DNA of 26,074 nucleotides from Bacteroidia bacterium (GCA_025996895.1 BNTW01000039.1:1-26074), one strand, 5' to 3'. Positions 8,412 through 18,771 are shown, numbered from the stretch's first letter. Numbers and translations are program-made. Notes: a model not told the origin generated them from the sequence alone.

Positions 8412-8495
8412 TGCGCTCAAAATTCTTTAAGGGTAAATCAAGCGAAAAGAGAGTGCTTTTCCACCCCCGGAAATAACCTGTAAATTAAAAAACAG

Positions 8496-8810
8496 ATGTA
8501 CGTTATCGTAGAAATCCAGGGACAGCAGTTGAAGGTAGAAAAAGACCAGAAATTGTTTGTTCATCGCCTCGAAGGCGAAGAAGGCGCGAAAGTAGAATTT
8601 GAGAAAGTTCTCTTGGCAGACAAAGACGGCGCAGTAACCGTAGGCGCACCGGTCATTGAAGGTGCAAAAGTGATTGCAGAAATTGTCAATCCATTGGTAA
8701 AAGGAGATAAAGTGTTGATTTTCCACAAAAAACGGAGAAAAGGATACCGTAAATTGAACGGACACCGTCAGCAGTTTTCTCAAATCGTGATTAAAGACAT
8801 TCAAGCTTAA
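8496..8810 (+). CDS. rplU: 50S ribosomal protein L21
   Basis: The 104-residue protein is the normal L21 length. It has the family start [20 protein letters not shown] and the conserved [16 protein letters not shown], then [20 protein letters not shown] and [10 protein letters not shown], the basic part that contacts 23S rRNA. It binds the large subunit. The start has an A-rich leader and no Shine-Dalgarno sequence, as usual in this phylum. It lies 19 bp upstream of rpmA, its usual partner. Confidence 0.97.
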   Translation: MYVIVEIQGQQLKVEKDQKLFVHRLEGEEGAKVEFEKVLLADKDGAVTVGAPVIEGAKVIAEIVNPLVKGDKVLIFHKKRRKGYRKLNGHRQQFSQIVIKDIQA

Positions 8811-8829
8811 CTCTTAAAATCGTAGAAAA

Positions 8830-9090
8830 ATGGCACATAAAAAAGGAGTCGGAAGTTCAAAGAACGGACGCGAATCGCACAGCAAACGATTAGGTATTAA
8901 GATTTTCGGTGGAGAAGTCTGCAAAGCAGGCAACATTCTCATTCGCCAAAGAGGAACACAACATCACCCGGGCGAAAACGTGGGTATCGGCAGAGATCAC
9001 ACGTTGTTTGCGCTGACTGATGGCAGAGTAGTTTTCAGAAAACGGACAAACGACCGTTCATTTGTTTCGGTTGAGCCGATAGTAGTATAA
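8830..9090 (+). CDS. rpmA: 50S ribosomal protein L27
   Basis: The 86-residue protein has the L27 signature [20 protein letters not shown] and [20 protein letters not shown]. The N-terminus reaches toward the peptidyl-transferase centre in known ribosomes. There is no cleavable N-terminal extension of the Firmicutes kind. It ends 3 bp from the stop of the convergent queH gene, so there is no room for a terminator between them. Confidence 0.97.
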   Translation: MAHKKGVGSSKNGRESHSKRLGIKIFGGEVCKAGNILIRQRGTQHHPGENVGIGRDHTLFALTDGRVVFRKRTNDRSFVSVEPIVV

Positions 9091-9093
9091 TTC

Positions 9094-9624
9094 TCAAGTG
9101 CTGAACTCACACCCGCAGTAGGTTTGATTGTAAAATCCGTTTTCCTGCAAAAGAATTTTCCGTCGTTCGCTCAATCCGTCTTTGCGCCAGTTTTTGTCCC
9201 AAAATTCGACGAAAGGAAAGTCCGAAACCGCCCACCGGCCGGCTTCGGCAATCTGTTCCAAACTTTTCCAACGCGACGAAGCTAATGTCGTGGCGATGTG
9301 TGTAAATCCTTTTTCGTCAGCTAACTGCGCGGTTGCCAACAAACGCATTTTAAAACATTCGAGGCAACGCGTACCCCTTTCGGGTTGATTTTCTAATCCG
9401 TTGATTTTTTCCAGCCAGCCTGCGTGATCATAATCACCGTCTATGTATTTCAAACCCAATTTTTCGGCATAGCGCATCAATTCCTTTTTTCGTATTTCGT
9501 ATTCCGCTTCGGGATAGATGTTTGGATTATAGAAAAACAATACCGGCCGAATGGATTGATTAGACAACCATTCGATTACAGCCGCAGAACAAGGGGCGCA
9601 ACAAGTATGCAGCAATAGTTTCAA
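9094..9624 (-). CDS. queH: Epoxyqueuosine reductase QueH
   Basis: The 176-residue protein belongs to the QueH (formerly DUF208) family, which carries out the last step of queuosine synthesis in tRNA by reducing epoxyqueuosine. The N-terminal motif HTCCAPCS holds Cys8, Cys9 and Cys12. RCLECF holds Cys87 and Cys90, and YCGCEF holds Cys170 and Cys172. Family work describes an Fe-S cluster bound by the first two clusters and a redox disulfide at the C-terminal CxC. The start appears to be TTG at 9624, overlapping the stop of the lipoprotein gene (TTGA); no ATG lies before the HTCC motif. This suggests coupled translation at low efficiency. Confidence 0.93.
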   Translation of the reverse strand: MKLLLHTCCAPCSAAVIEWLSNQSIRPVLFFYNPNIYPEAEYEIRKKELMRYAEKLGLKYIDGDYDHAGWLEKINGLENQPERGTRCLECFKMRLLATAQLADEKGFTHIATTLASSRWKSLEQIAEAGRWAVSDFPFVEFWDKNWRKDGLSERRKILLQENGFYNQTYCGCEFST

Positions 9625-10232
9625 TTGCCTCGCGTTTCGCGGGAACTGTCTCGTCCCGAATTGTTTTGTTGCGTACCTTCCTGCCGCGAACTGTTGGTAC
9701 TATCACTACCGGACGGCCGAGTAGTAGCAGCCGGACGCGGTGTACTTTCCGAAGGCCGTGTAGTGCTTTCGGGTCGAGAAGTATTGGCCGGCGGGCGCGG
9801 TGTGCTGGGCGGCCGGGTGGTGGCCGGTGGGCGCGGAAAACCGGGTTGAGTTTGCGAAGGCGGATAAAAAGGTCTATCCGGCCGGTAGCTGGGTGGGAAG
9901 ATTGGTCTTCCATATCCCGGCCGGTTTTCCCACGGATACATCGGATACCAGATCGAGCCGTAAATGTAATTGGCCGACGTCAAATAATCATTGATAAACT
10001 CCAAGGCAAACGGCTGGTCGTAGTACGTCCAATATTGCAGGATTTCCTGATAACCGTAGGGCGTTCGCCGCATTTCCAGATACCGTTCGGGTGGCCCGAT
10101 GAGGTATTCCACTTCTCTTTTGCTCATACCGACACGTAACTGCCGGTAGGGCTCTGTCTCGTAATTGTTATTGATTGTACCACAACCGGTTAAAGTGAAA
10201 ATCAACAACAAAAAATAAATCATTTGTTTCAT
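9621..10232 (-). CDS. BamE/SmpA-like lipoprotein with Pro/Thr/Ser-rich tail
   Basis: The 203-residue protein has a lipoprotein signal (MKQMIYFLLLIFTLTGC, Cys17). A BamE/OmlA-like segment, YRQLRVGMSKREVEYLIGPP (residues 29-48), is the helix-turn common to small outer-membrane assembly lipoproteins. A Tyr/Trp-rich region follows (YGYQEILQYWTYYDQPFALE). From about residue 110 the sequence is low-complexity, with units such as RPPSTPRPPANTSRP and TTRPS. That tail is probably disordered and could span or bind the peptidoglycan layer. It is not a BamE ortholog by length or tail. The family fold is inferred from the short motif. Its stop overlaps the queH start by 4 bp. Confidence 0.65.
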   Translation of the reverse strand: MKQMIYFLLLIFTLTGCGTINNNYETEPYRQLRVGMSKREVEYLIGPPERYLEMRRTPYGYQEILQYWTYYDQPFALEFINDYLTSANYIYGSIWYPMYPWENRPGYGRPIFPPSYRPDRPFYPPSQTQPGFPRPPATTRPPSTPRPPANTSRPESTTRPSESTPRPAATTRPSGSDSTNSSRQEGTQQNNSGRDSSRETRGN

Positions 10233-10261
10233 ACTATTTTATCTTTTAAATAAAACTCTTT

Positions 10262-10302
10262 CAAATATAGCAATAAATAGTCAAAACTGTTTTGTATTTT
10301 TG
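10262..10302. promoter_or_regulatory. Divergent -7 boxes for the lipoprotein-queH operon and valS, with central palindrome
   Basis: Minus-strand TATATTTG (10262-10269) faces the lipoprotein gene and plus-strand TATTTTTG (10295-10302) faces valS. Both match TAnnTTTG. Between them, CAAAACTGTTTTG (10282-10294) is a perfect 6+1+6 palindrome, a possible shared operator. Clear -33 boxes are missing, so the boxes are called by consensus and position only. Confidence 0.45.
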
Positions 10303-10352
10303 TACTTTATTTTTAAAAACTCAATTATTAAATATTTTATTGTTCATACATA

Positions 10353-12986
<2,634 letters not shown>

Positions 12987-12999
12987 AAAATATTGTTCA

Positions 13000-13030
13000 A
13001 TTGTTTATAATAATTATTTGCGTATATTTG
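13000..13030 (+). promoter_or_regulatory. Promoter in front of the ATPase pseudogene
   Basis: A -33-like ATTG (13000-13003), a 19-base spacer and the -7 box TATATTTG (13023-13030) fit the Bacteroidota consensus. It lies 28 bp before the ATG at 13058, so the promoter has survived although the gene is broken. Confidence 0.55.
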
Positions 13031-13057
13031 CATTTCATGTTTTGTGTTTTATGATTA

Positions 13058-13302
13058 ATGCAAATGAAAGAGCATTTAAATAATCCGTTTCTGATAGCCG
13101 GCTATCATAGTCCCGCCTATTTTTGCGACAGAGAAACCGAAAGTGCAAAAGTCATTTCTGCTTTGCAGAACGATCGCAATGTGTCGCTGATTATCCCGCG
13201 CCGTATGGGCAAAACCGGTTTGATATACCATGTTTTTTACAACATAGCGGTAGTTATTTTGTCTATGATCGCTTTTTCTCGCTTTGGTTGAAAGACAATT
13301 AA
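13058..13302 (+). pseudogene. AAA ATPase pseudogene with large internal deletion
   Basis: The first ~63 codons (LNNPFLIAGYHSPAYFCDRE ... NVSLIIPRRMGKTGLIYHVF) match the start of the ATP-binding proteins of the ATPase_2/AAA type common in Bacteroidota, with Walker A in PRRMGKTG. The frame then loses homology and stops at 13291. In another frame, 13246-13302 reads SGSYFVYDRFFSLWLKDN and then stop, which looks like the usual C-terminus of the same family. The middle of the gene (most of the ATPase, in full-length members roughly 300 codons) therefore appears deleted with a frameshift at the join. The protein is almost certainly non-functional. Confidence 0.75.
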
Positions 13303-13314
13303 AATCGTTGCCCG

Positions 13315-13727
13315 GTCATTTTTGTTGTCAAAAAACTTGACAGTGCTATAGTGTGGCAACAAAGCCATTTTACCGTACAAAAGTAGCAGAAATAAAAAAG
13401 TAGGAACAAATATTTATGCCCAAAGAAATTACCGCAGCAGTGAGACGGCTTGTAAAAATTGCCCTTTAAGAACAGAATGTTGTGGTGCAAAAACAAAATT
13501 CAAAAAGATTAGCATATCTGAAAATCACGAATATTATGAAGCACACCATAAGAAACTTTCTGAAAATGAGCAATATGCAAAGAAAATGAGTCAATTGAGA
13601 AGTTTAACGGTAGAGCCTGTTCTTGGCTGTTTGATAAATTTCTTTGGTAGTGAATGCGATATTTACAGACCTGTCAAATAGCATTAAAAACGTTATTTTA
13701 GGCATTATAGAGTCGTTTTTGTTGTCA
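13315..13727 (+). repeat. Pair of 16-bp direct repeats flanking the IS1182 remnant
   Basis: GTCATTTTTGTTGTCA at 13315-13330 and GTCGTTTTTGTTGTCA at 13712-13727 agree at 15 of 16 positions and bracket the transposase fragment at 13352-13681. They may be a scar of insertion or recombination. They are too long for the short target duplications usual in this IS family and are low in complexity, so the call is tentative. Confidence 0.4.
13352..13681 (+). pseudogene. IS1182-family transposase remnant
   Basis: The frame open from 13352 to the TAG at 13679-13681 (109 codons) has no suitable start codon and reads through the zinc-ribbon-like segment ACKNCPLRTECC. It continues with KTKFKKISISENHEYYEAHH, then YAKKMSQLRSLTVEPVLG, then CLINFFG. 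The CxxCPLRxxC segment followed by STVEPVLG-like text is characteristic of IS1182-type DDE transposases. The sequence departs from the family after LINFFG, and everything upstream (the catalytic core) is missing. It is a fragment truncated at both ends and shows that the locus has been visited by insertion sequences. Confidence 0.75.
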
Positions 13728-13840
13728 TTTGAGCGTTTTCAAAGCAAAATTTTGAAGTTTGAGAAATTTTCCAATTTATCAATATAGAAAATATATTTTG
13801 CTGATTTTTTTTCAAAAGATTTTATTGAAAAGGAGTTGCG

Positions 13841-13868
13841 CAACGGCTACGCTCGTTAACTGCCGTTG
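13841..13868 (-). repeat. Hairpin directly after abiEii (terminator or cassette-end-like site)
   Basis: CAACGGC (13841-13847) and GCCGTTG (13862-13868) pair perfectly around a 14-base loop containing GTTAAC. The hairpin lies 9 bp after the abiEii stop. On the minus strand it reads CAACGGCAGTTAACGAGCG and then TAGCCGTTGCGCAAC. It is not followed by a strong T-run, so it is a poor intrinsic terminator. The text resembles, from memory, hairpins that end small gene cassettes in other Bacteroidota. The consensus integron ends are not exact. Confidence 0.45.
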
Positions 13869-13877
13869 TTTTCATTT

Positions 13878-14831
13878 TTATACCGTCATTTTTATCGTTG
13901 CCATAAATGATTCTTCAATTAAATTTTCGCCGGGAATTTTTGAATAAGCCAACAGTATCAATTCATTTTGATAGGTCGAACGCAAATTTGTCCACAAATT
14001 TTGGAAATCGGTTATCAATGGCGAATCTTTAACTGTCTTTGTCTGCCAACCTTGTGGCTCGTCAAATTCTTGTTGGTCGTGAACTAGCAATTCGGACAAA
14101 TCATTTTGAAATTCAGAGGATTGTAAATATTTTGCACATTCTTCGTCTTTTGCCAAATAGTACAAGTCGTAGAAATGGCGAATTTTCTTTGCTAATTCCT
14201 TTGACGGATTTTCAGCAAATGAAAAACGAATGAGCGACACCAATTTTTCAAGCATTGTTCGGCGTTTATCCAAAATATTTAATGCAAATTGCTGTAATCC
14301 GTATTCTTGTATTACTTCCGCTTGGTCGGTTGCGGTTAGAAATTCGGCAATAAACGAAGTAATTTTTTGTTCTACAAACGGGTAAGGATTTGCAAATGAG
14401 TTGATTTCAACAATTATACGCTTTTGAATATTGTTTACAAGGCGACTATTGATATTGCTTGGATATTGAAAAAGTGATTTGCGATAAACCGAACCTTTGC
14501 GAGTTACGCCCTGTTCTTCAATTTCTGTCAAGTCGGCGGTAATGGCTTTCTCAACTTTTCGGATTTTGGTTTTCAGAGCGTTGCCTGTCAATTTTTCATC
14601 AAGTAAGGCAATATCAATATCTTCCGAAAAGCGATTGATTAAACGATACCCTTTCGTGAGTGAAGTTCCACCTTTGAAAACTACACTGTTTGCGTGCGAA
14701 GATTGCGACAAATTGTTGAGAATAAGCGTAATCCAATAATCCTTTTCGATAAATTCAGGAAGAATACTGAAATGCGTTGCTGTTAGTCGAATCAGTTCGT
14801 TAAAATCCTGTATGTTAGTGTGTAATCTCAT
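13878..14831 (-). CDS. abiEii: AbiEii-type nucleotidyltransferase toxin
   Basis: The 317-residue protein is the toxin of an AbiE type IV toxin-antitoxin pair, a phage abortive-infection module. All four family motifs are visible (numbering from the 321-residue form starting at 14843): FKGGTSLTKGY (56-66), SEDIDIAL with Asp75/Asp77 as metal ligands (73-80), TMLEKLV with Lys200, and HFYDLYYL with Asp226. The family is a DNA polymerase beta-like nucleotidyltransferase, and some members add nucleotides to tRNA. The start at ATG 14831 is preferred, because it overlaps the abiEi stop by 4 bp (ATGA) and gives MRLHTNIQDF, the usual family start. An ATG at 14843 would add four residues. It is translationally coupled to the antitoxin. 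Confidence 0.88.
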   Translation of the reverse strand: MRLHTNIQDFNELIRLTATHFSILPEFIEKDYWITLILNNLSQSSHANSVVFKGGTSLTKGYRLINRFSEDIDIALLDEKLTGNALKTKIRKVEKAITADLTEIEEQGVTRKGSVYRKSLFQYPSNINSRLVNNIQKRIIVEINSFANPYPFVEQKITSFIAEFLTATDQAEVIQEYGLQQFALNILDKRRTMLEKLVSLIRFSFAENPSKELAKKIRHFYDLYYLAKDEECAKYLQSSEFQNDLSELLVHDQQEFDEPQGWQTKTVKDSPLITDFQNLWTNLRSTYQNELILLAYSKIPGENLIEESFMATIKMTV

Positions 14832-15547
14832 TGAATGTTCCACTTTTTTTGCGTTGGTAAAATTGTGTCGGATATTCCAAGTTTATAAACCGTTATCGGA
14901 TTTAATTTTTTGAATAACATTGTCGTATCTTCCTGTGGATTAACCGCATCAAGTATTGCTCCCAAAAGTGCTATTGCTTGTGGCGTATATTTTAATGCCA
15001 ATTTTTTAATTTTTGATATTTCTTGTTCATCAAGTTTTTCTATCAGATATATCAAACGCTGACAAGCATTATTGGGCGTTGTGTCGGGAATATTTTTGAA
15101 AAAACGTAAACAATCAAGCAACCTCAGTAGCGGAATATTTTCTTTTGTAATTGTATTTTCCTGCCGTATGAAACGGATGCGATAGATACCTCTCACAATG
15201 GCTTTTTTTTCTTTATGCATTCCAATTTCCAAAATAGCGGATACTTGCGTAGTAAGAGCAAAATCGTTAAAGGCAGAATATCCGGTAATATAGCCGATTA
15301 ATTTGCCGTCTTTTTGAAGTAAATCTTTTACAATTTGATAAGTGTCGGGTGGCAATTCGCCAAATCTGCTCATTTGTGGTTTGTAAAATTTGCCTTTCGA
15401 CAATTTACGCAAATAGCCTGTCAAAACAAAATGATTGAGTATTTTGCTGACGGTTTTAGGATTTTCTACCGTCATCGGAAAATCATCAACGGTAAAAATA
15501 TATCCCACTGCGAATTTATCTATTATATTTTTAATTACATCTGTCAT
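14828..15547 (-). CDS. abiEi: AbiEi-type (DUF6088) antitoxin / transcriptional repressor
   Basis: The 239-residue protein has an N-terminal winged helix (FTVDDFPMTVENPKTVSKIL, then HFVLTGYLRKLSKGKFYKPQ, residues ~18-58). A domain follows with LIGYITGYSAFNDFALTTQV and RGIYRIRFIRQ, as in the DUF6088/AbiEi group. The family protects against the AbiEii toxin and represses its own operon by binding inverted repeats in the promoter. An imperfect 22-bp palindrome starts 16 bp upstream of this start codon (15563-15584), exactly where such an operator is expected. The same motif recurs upstream of hamA. The gene ends inside the abiEii start codon. Confidence 0.85.
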   Translation of the reverse strand: MTDVIKNIIDKFAVGYIFTVDDFPMTVENPKTVSKILNHFVLTGYLRKLSKGKFYKPQMSRFGELPPDTYQIVKDLLQKDGKLIGYITGYSAFNDFALTTQVSAILEIGMHKEKKAIVRGIYRIRFIRQENTITKENIPLLRLLDCLRFFKNIPDTTPNNACQRLIYLIEKLDEQEISKIKKLALKYTPQAIALLGAILDAVNPQEDTTMLFKKLNPITVYKLGISDTILPTQKKWNIQ

Positions 15548-15562
15548 TTATAATTTATCTTG

Positions 15563-15584
15563 GAGTTTATACCCGTAAAAACTC
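15563..15584. promoter_or_regulatory. Palindromic operator candidate upstream of abiEi
   Basis: The plus strand reads GAGTTTATACCCG followed by TAAAAACTC. Of 11 possible base pairs, 9 are satisfied (GAGTTT with AAACTC, and TAC with GTA). It lies 16 bp before the abiEi start and is likely to cover its core promoter, because no clean TAnnTTTG box is visible there. A copy with 19 of 21 identical bases is at 18772-18792. Confidence 0.65.
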
Positions 15585-15687
15585 ATATTGTTGAATTGGT
15601 AAAATTGCAGAGCCGTTTATGGTGGTCGTTCTGACATAAGGGTTGTGATATTTTGGGAGTTTGGAGTGAGAGCATAATATTTTATAT

Positions 15688-17790
15688 TTATTCAGTTTTA
15701 ATTCCATCATAAAAATAATCCAAAATGTACGATTCAAAAGAATGTAAGTTTGGTATTCGTTGTTTTATATTTTCTAATCCAATTTGATTAAACTGAGATA
15801 TTGCTTCGTGGATAGGAGTATTGAAATTTTCCAAATCTATTATTCCTGCGTTTTGGATTTTCTTACTAACCATTCTCGGCAATCCGTATTCTTCTAATTC
15901 ATAAACTAATTTAGGCAAAAAAGCATAGGAAATTCTTGATATAAAAGGACTAATATCAACTTTCTTTTGAAAGATATAATTATATAATAAGTTTACATCT
16001 TTAAGCATTGTTGCAACCTTAAAGGTAACAGTCCGTTCCATTTCAAAAAATTTCTCAATTGTTACTCCATTGCTTTGTAAAAATGGAAGCATTTGTGGAA
16101 TTGTTCTATTCCAATTTTGAGAAATAGCTTTGATATATGCAACCATATCTCTATAATATGCTCCAGCACCACCGCCAATACGGTTTAAAATTAAATATAG
16201 ATTTCTATCCCACTCATTTACATTTTCTGAATTTAGATATACAAGTCCATTCCATTCGGTAGGGTTATTTCTCATATCCGAAGCAATGCTTTTCAAATTA
16301 CTTGGACTAAAAGTTTGAAAAGAGTTTTTAATCTGTTCATAAACACCTTTTCCTAAAACATCATCCATATCATCATTGAAAGCTATAATTTTAATTTCTT
16401 GCTCTCTGGTTAATTCTCCTTTGAACTTTTCTTTGTCTAATGAAGTAACTAAATCATCTGTAAATTCTAATTTTAGTTGAGTAAATTCTTGTTGGGGAGG
16501 TTCTTCAAATAAGAAAACTTTCCCAATAAAATGCTTAAACATTCTCCCTCCTCTACCAACAATATTTCTGTATGTAAAATCATTCAATCGAGGTCGTCCG
16601 TTTTTATTTGCCCATATAATTACATTTTCAGCACAAGTATTTACTCCTTCAATGATAGAAGAAGTGGAAATAATGTTATCCAAACCGTCCGATTCCTCAA
16701 ATAGTTTAACTTGAATTTGACTCAATGACCTGTGAAGTTTGCCATTATGTATTCCTACGCCCTTTTTAACTAAATCAGTTAGTATGTAATTATGACAATA
16801 GCTGATACGAAGCCAATCTGAAAAATTATCTAATATTGCATTATGCTTATCAACAAGGTGTTTATTTAATACATTTGCTATTGCATCAATATTTGTGAAT
16901 GTTCCTGCATAAATAAGCGATTTTGTACTCTTTTCAGATAGAATTTCCAAAAGTTTATTCTGTTTAAAATCTACATTTGAAGATTCATGCTCTTTGTAAT
17001 TCTTGTGAATATCTGAAAATACAGTGTTAAAATCCAAAGGGATAAACTCCATATTTGAGGTAAATGGACTATCTCCTAAATTTTCTATGTCAGAAATATT
17101 AGGTGCCAAAAAATATTTTTGTTTTGCTTTCTTCCCAAGTTCTAATATCGCTTTTAGCAAAATTGGTGCTCTGTCCTTATCAAAGGCAATTCCTGCCTTG
17201 TAAAACTCGTCAATAATTAAAATATCAATACTATTTATCTTTTCAATGTAACTAATTGCTCTTTCTTGTGGGAAAATGAATATATTTCTTTCTCCCAAAA
17301 CCACCTCTGGAGTAGTAATTATCTTATATTTAGTCGCGAATTTCTTGTAAATTCTTCTTCTTGTTTCGTCTGTTAATGCTATTGTCGGTACAATTATTAC
17401 AACATTGTTCGGATTTTTAAGCGATATAAAAGCATCTATCACAAAACTTTTTCCAAAACTTGTAGGTGCGCTTACTGCAATATTCTTACCTTCAATTAAT
17501 TTCTTCAAGAGTAATGATTGTTCCCTATGTAATGTTTTTTCTTCTTTTTCCCCTGTATCTATTTTAAACGCCTCACAAACAAATTTATCTTCCCAATTTG
17601 CAGTATCAGTATGAATGTACGGATATAAACCGGTTTCTCTAATCAAATGATTTACAATAGGTGTATATTCTATTTGTTTAGTTTCATGATAATCCAATAG
17701 TTTAATAAGTTCTTCCCTTGCTTCTTTTTCTTTTGAATCAGTAAGCAAATCATTAATTTTACTGCAAGTCTCAAATATATTCTCGTTCAT
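15688..17790 (-). CDS. hamB: Hachiman defence helicase HamB
   Basis: The 700-residue protein is a superfamily 2 helicase. Walker A is APTSFGKS (108-115), motif Ia VPTIALTDE (134-142), motif II IIDEFYK (192-198, Asp194-Glu195), and motif V includes STSSIIEGVNTCAENVI. Motif VI is RNIVGRGGRMF (408-418). The C-terminal ~240 residues have no recognised domain, as expected for the HamB accessory region. In studied Hachiman systems HamB senses damaged or unusual DNA and restrains the nuclease HamA, releasing it on infection. It starts 4 bp after the hamA stop, so the pair is one operon. The region is AT-rich compared with valS and ahcY. A generic DEAD helicase is possible, but the hamA neighbour makes Hachiman the best call. 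Confidence 0.9.
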   Translation of the reverse strand: MNENIFETCSKINDLLTDSKEKEAREELIKLLDYHETKQIEYTPIVNHLIRETGLYPYIHTDTANWEDKFVCEAFKIDTGEKEEKTLHREQSLLLKKLIEGKNIAVSAPTSFGKSFVIDAFISLKNPNNVVIIVPTIALTDETRRRIYKKFATKYKIITTPEVVLGERNIFIFPQERAISYIEKINSIDILIIDEFYKAGIAFDKDRAPILLKAILELGKKAKQKYFLAPNISDIENLGDSPFTSNMEFIPLDFNTVFSDIHKNYKEHESSNVDFKQNKLLEILSEKSTKSLIYAGTFTNIDAIANVLNKHLVDKHNAILDNFSDWLRISYCHNYILTDLVKKGVGIHNGKLHRSLSQIQVKLFEESDGLDNIISTSSIIEGVNTCAENVIIWANKNGRPRLNDFTYRNIVGRGGRMFKHFIGKVFLFEEPPQQEFTQLKLEFTDDLVTSLDKEKFKGELTREQEIKIIAFNDDMDDVLGKGVYEQIKNSFQTFSPSNLKSIASDMRNNPTEWNGLVYLNSENVNEWDRNLYLILNRIGGGAGAYYRDMVAYIKAISQNWNRTIPQMLPFLQSNGVTIEKFFEMERTVTFKVATMLKDVNLLYNYIFQKKVDISPFISRISYAFLPKLVYELEEYGLPRMVSKKIQNAGIIDLENFNTPIHEAISQFNQIGLENIKQRIPNLHSFESYILDYFYDGIKTE

Positions 17791-17794
17791 ATTA

Positions 17795-18724
17795 CTAATT
17801 CTTATAATGTTCTACATTGGATATAAATTTATCAACAATTGCTTTCTTATCTGGGACAGGAAAGAGGATTAAATGAAAAGTTATATCTGAATACTTATGA
17901 ATCGTTCCTATTTTGGATATTTGCTTTGAAAAATAGGATTGCGCTCTACCTTTGTGATAGGCAGCAATATCTTTTTTATAATTGTCCGTTAATTCAGTGC
18001 AACCTTTTGTTTTTGAGCATTCGTGAAGTAGCAAAATTGGAATATGCAACTTGGGTTTTAAGTTGTCAATTGAAGTTTCATTTTTTAAAAGTGCTTTAAT
18101 TTCGTCTCTGACATTTTCATCTTCCACAACTAAATCAATATCAGACACATTAGTAATGATACTGTTTTCTTTTTTTAGTTTTTCTGTTTGTAATGAATTA
18201 TTTACTGATTCAATAATACTATCTAATCGGGCATCTTCAAGGCTGTTATAGAATTTGGCTTCACCAAACCAAATGGAAAAATCGTTATTATCTTCTAAAA
18301 CAATATGAACGCTATCTGCACCTTTCGCATTATCTTGAGAATTTTGTTTGTAGAATATTTTAGGCACAGCAGATAAAGCGCCATAATGTTGTTTCATTAT
18401 TCCATATAAAATAATTTCTGCCAATTCACTGCCTTTGCCTATATCATTTTCTTTATCCGTTAAGCGCAGATTTTTTGCGGCAGCAGTTAAGCGAGAATGG
18501 TCTTGATTAACTAATTTTTCTCTTTCATTTTTTGAGAGTGCAGTTTCAATGATATTATCCCAAATGAAATTCTGAAATTTTTTATATCGCCAACTTCCAT
18601 CTTCAAAATCATTAATAAGACTCAAAACAGTTTTATTGCTTGTTGGAGTAAGCGAAGCATCAGTATTGATAGTTGAAAAAGATTCATCTATCAAAACTTC
18701 AAATATTAAAGTATTCTTATTCAT
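17795..18724 (-). CDS. hamA: Hachiman defence nuclease HamA (DUF1837)
   Basis: The 309-residue protein has the DUF1837 pattern. NDIGKGSELAEIILYGIM (93-110) is followed by AKGADSVHIVLEDNNDFSIW and FGEAKFYNSLEDA. Asp137, Glu155 and Lys157 form a PD-(D/E)xK-type active site (D...ExK). Mutation of the E-x-K pair abolishes activity in studied HamA. In the known system HamA, once released from HamB, degrades cellular and phage DNA. The length is typical of the family. The start ATG at 18724 lies 26 bp after a good -7 box and is the first gene of the hamA-hamB operon. No signal peptide is present, so it acts in the cytoplasm. Confidence 0.9.
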   Translation of the reverse strand: MNKNTLIFEVLIDESFSTINTDASLTPTSNKTVLSLINDFEDGSWRYKKFQNFIWDNIIETALSKNEREKLVNQDHSRLTAAAKNLRLTDKENDIGKGSELAEIILYGIMKQHYGALSAVPKIFYKQNSQDNAKGADSVHIVLEDNNDFSIWFGEAKFYNSLEDARLDSIIESVNNSLQTEKLKKENSIITNVSDIDLVVEDENVRDEIKALLKNETSIDNLKPKLHIPILLLHECSKTKGCTELTDNYKKDIAAYHKGRAQSYFSKQISKIGTIHKYSDITFHLILFPVPDKKAIVDKFISNVEHYKN

Positions 18725-18750
18725 TGTTGCAATTTGTATTTATTTTTTCG

Positions 18751-18758
18751 CAAAGATA
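18751..18758 (-). promoter_or_regulatory. Promoter -7 box of hamA-hamB
   Basis: Minus-strand TATCTTTG fits TAnnTTTG exactly. The expected -33 position (about 18778-18782) falls inside the palindrome at 18772-18792, so a protein bound there should block RNA polymerase. Confidence 0.6.
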
Positions 18759-18771
18759 CAACTTTTTTTGC

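Noticed and set aside
9720..9850. CRISPR-like or minisatellite array
   Set aside because: The repeats are short, irregular codon-level repeats of a Pro/Thr/Ser-rich protein tail. No regular repeat-spacer structure occurs anywhere in the window.
13841..13868. A true integron attC site
   Set aside because: The consensus RYYYAAC and GTTRRRY ends are not both present and there is no integron integrase; kept only as a cassette-end-like hairpin.
18749..18760. GTATCTTTGC upstream of hamA matches the core GTAnnTTTGC used by CTnDOT-type integrases
   Set aside because: The same letters are the -7 promoter box, no integrase gene is present and no second copy was found at the other island end.
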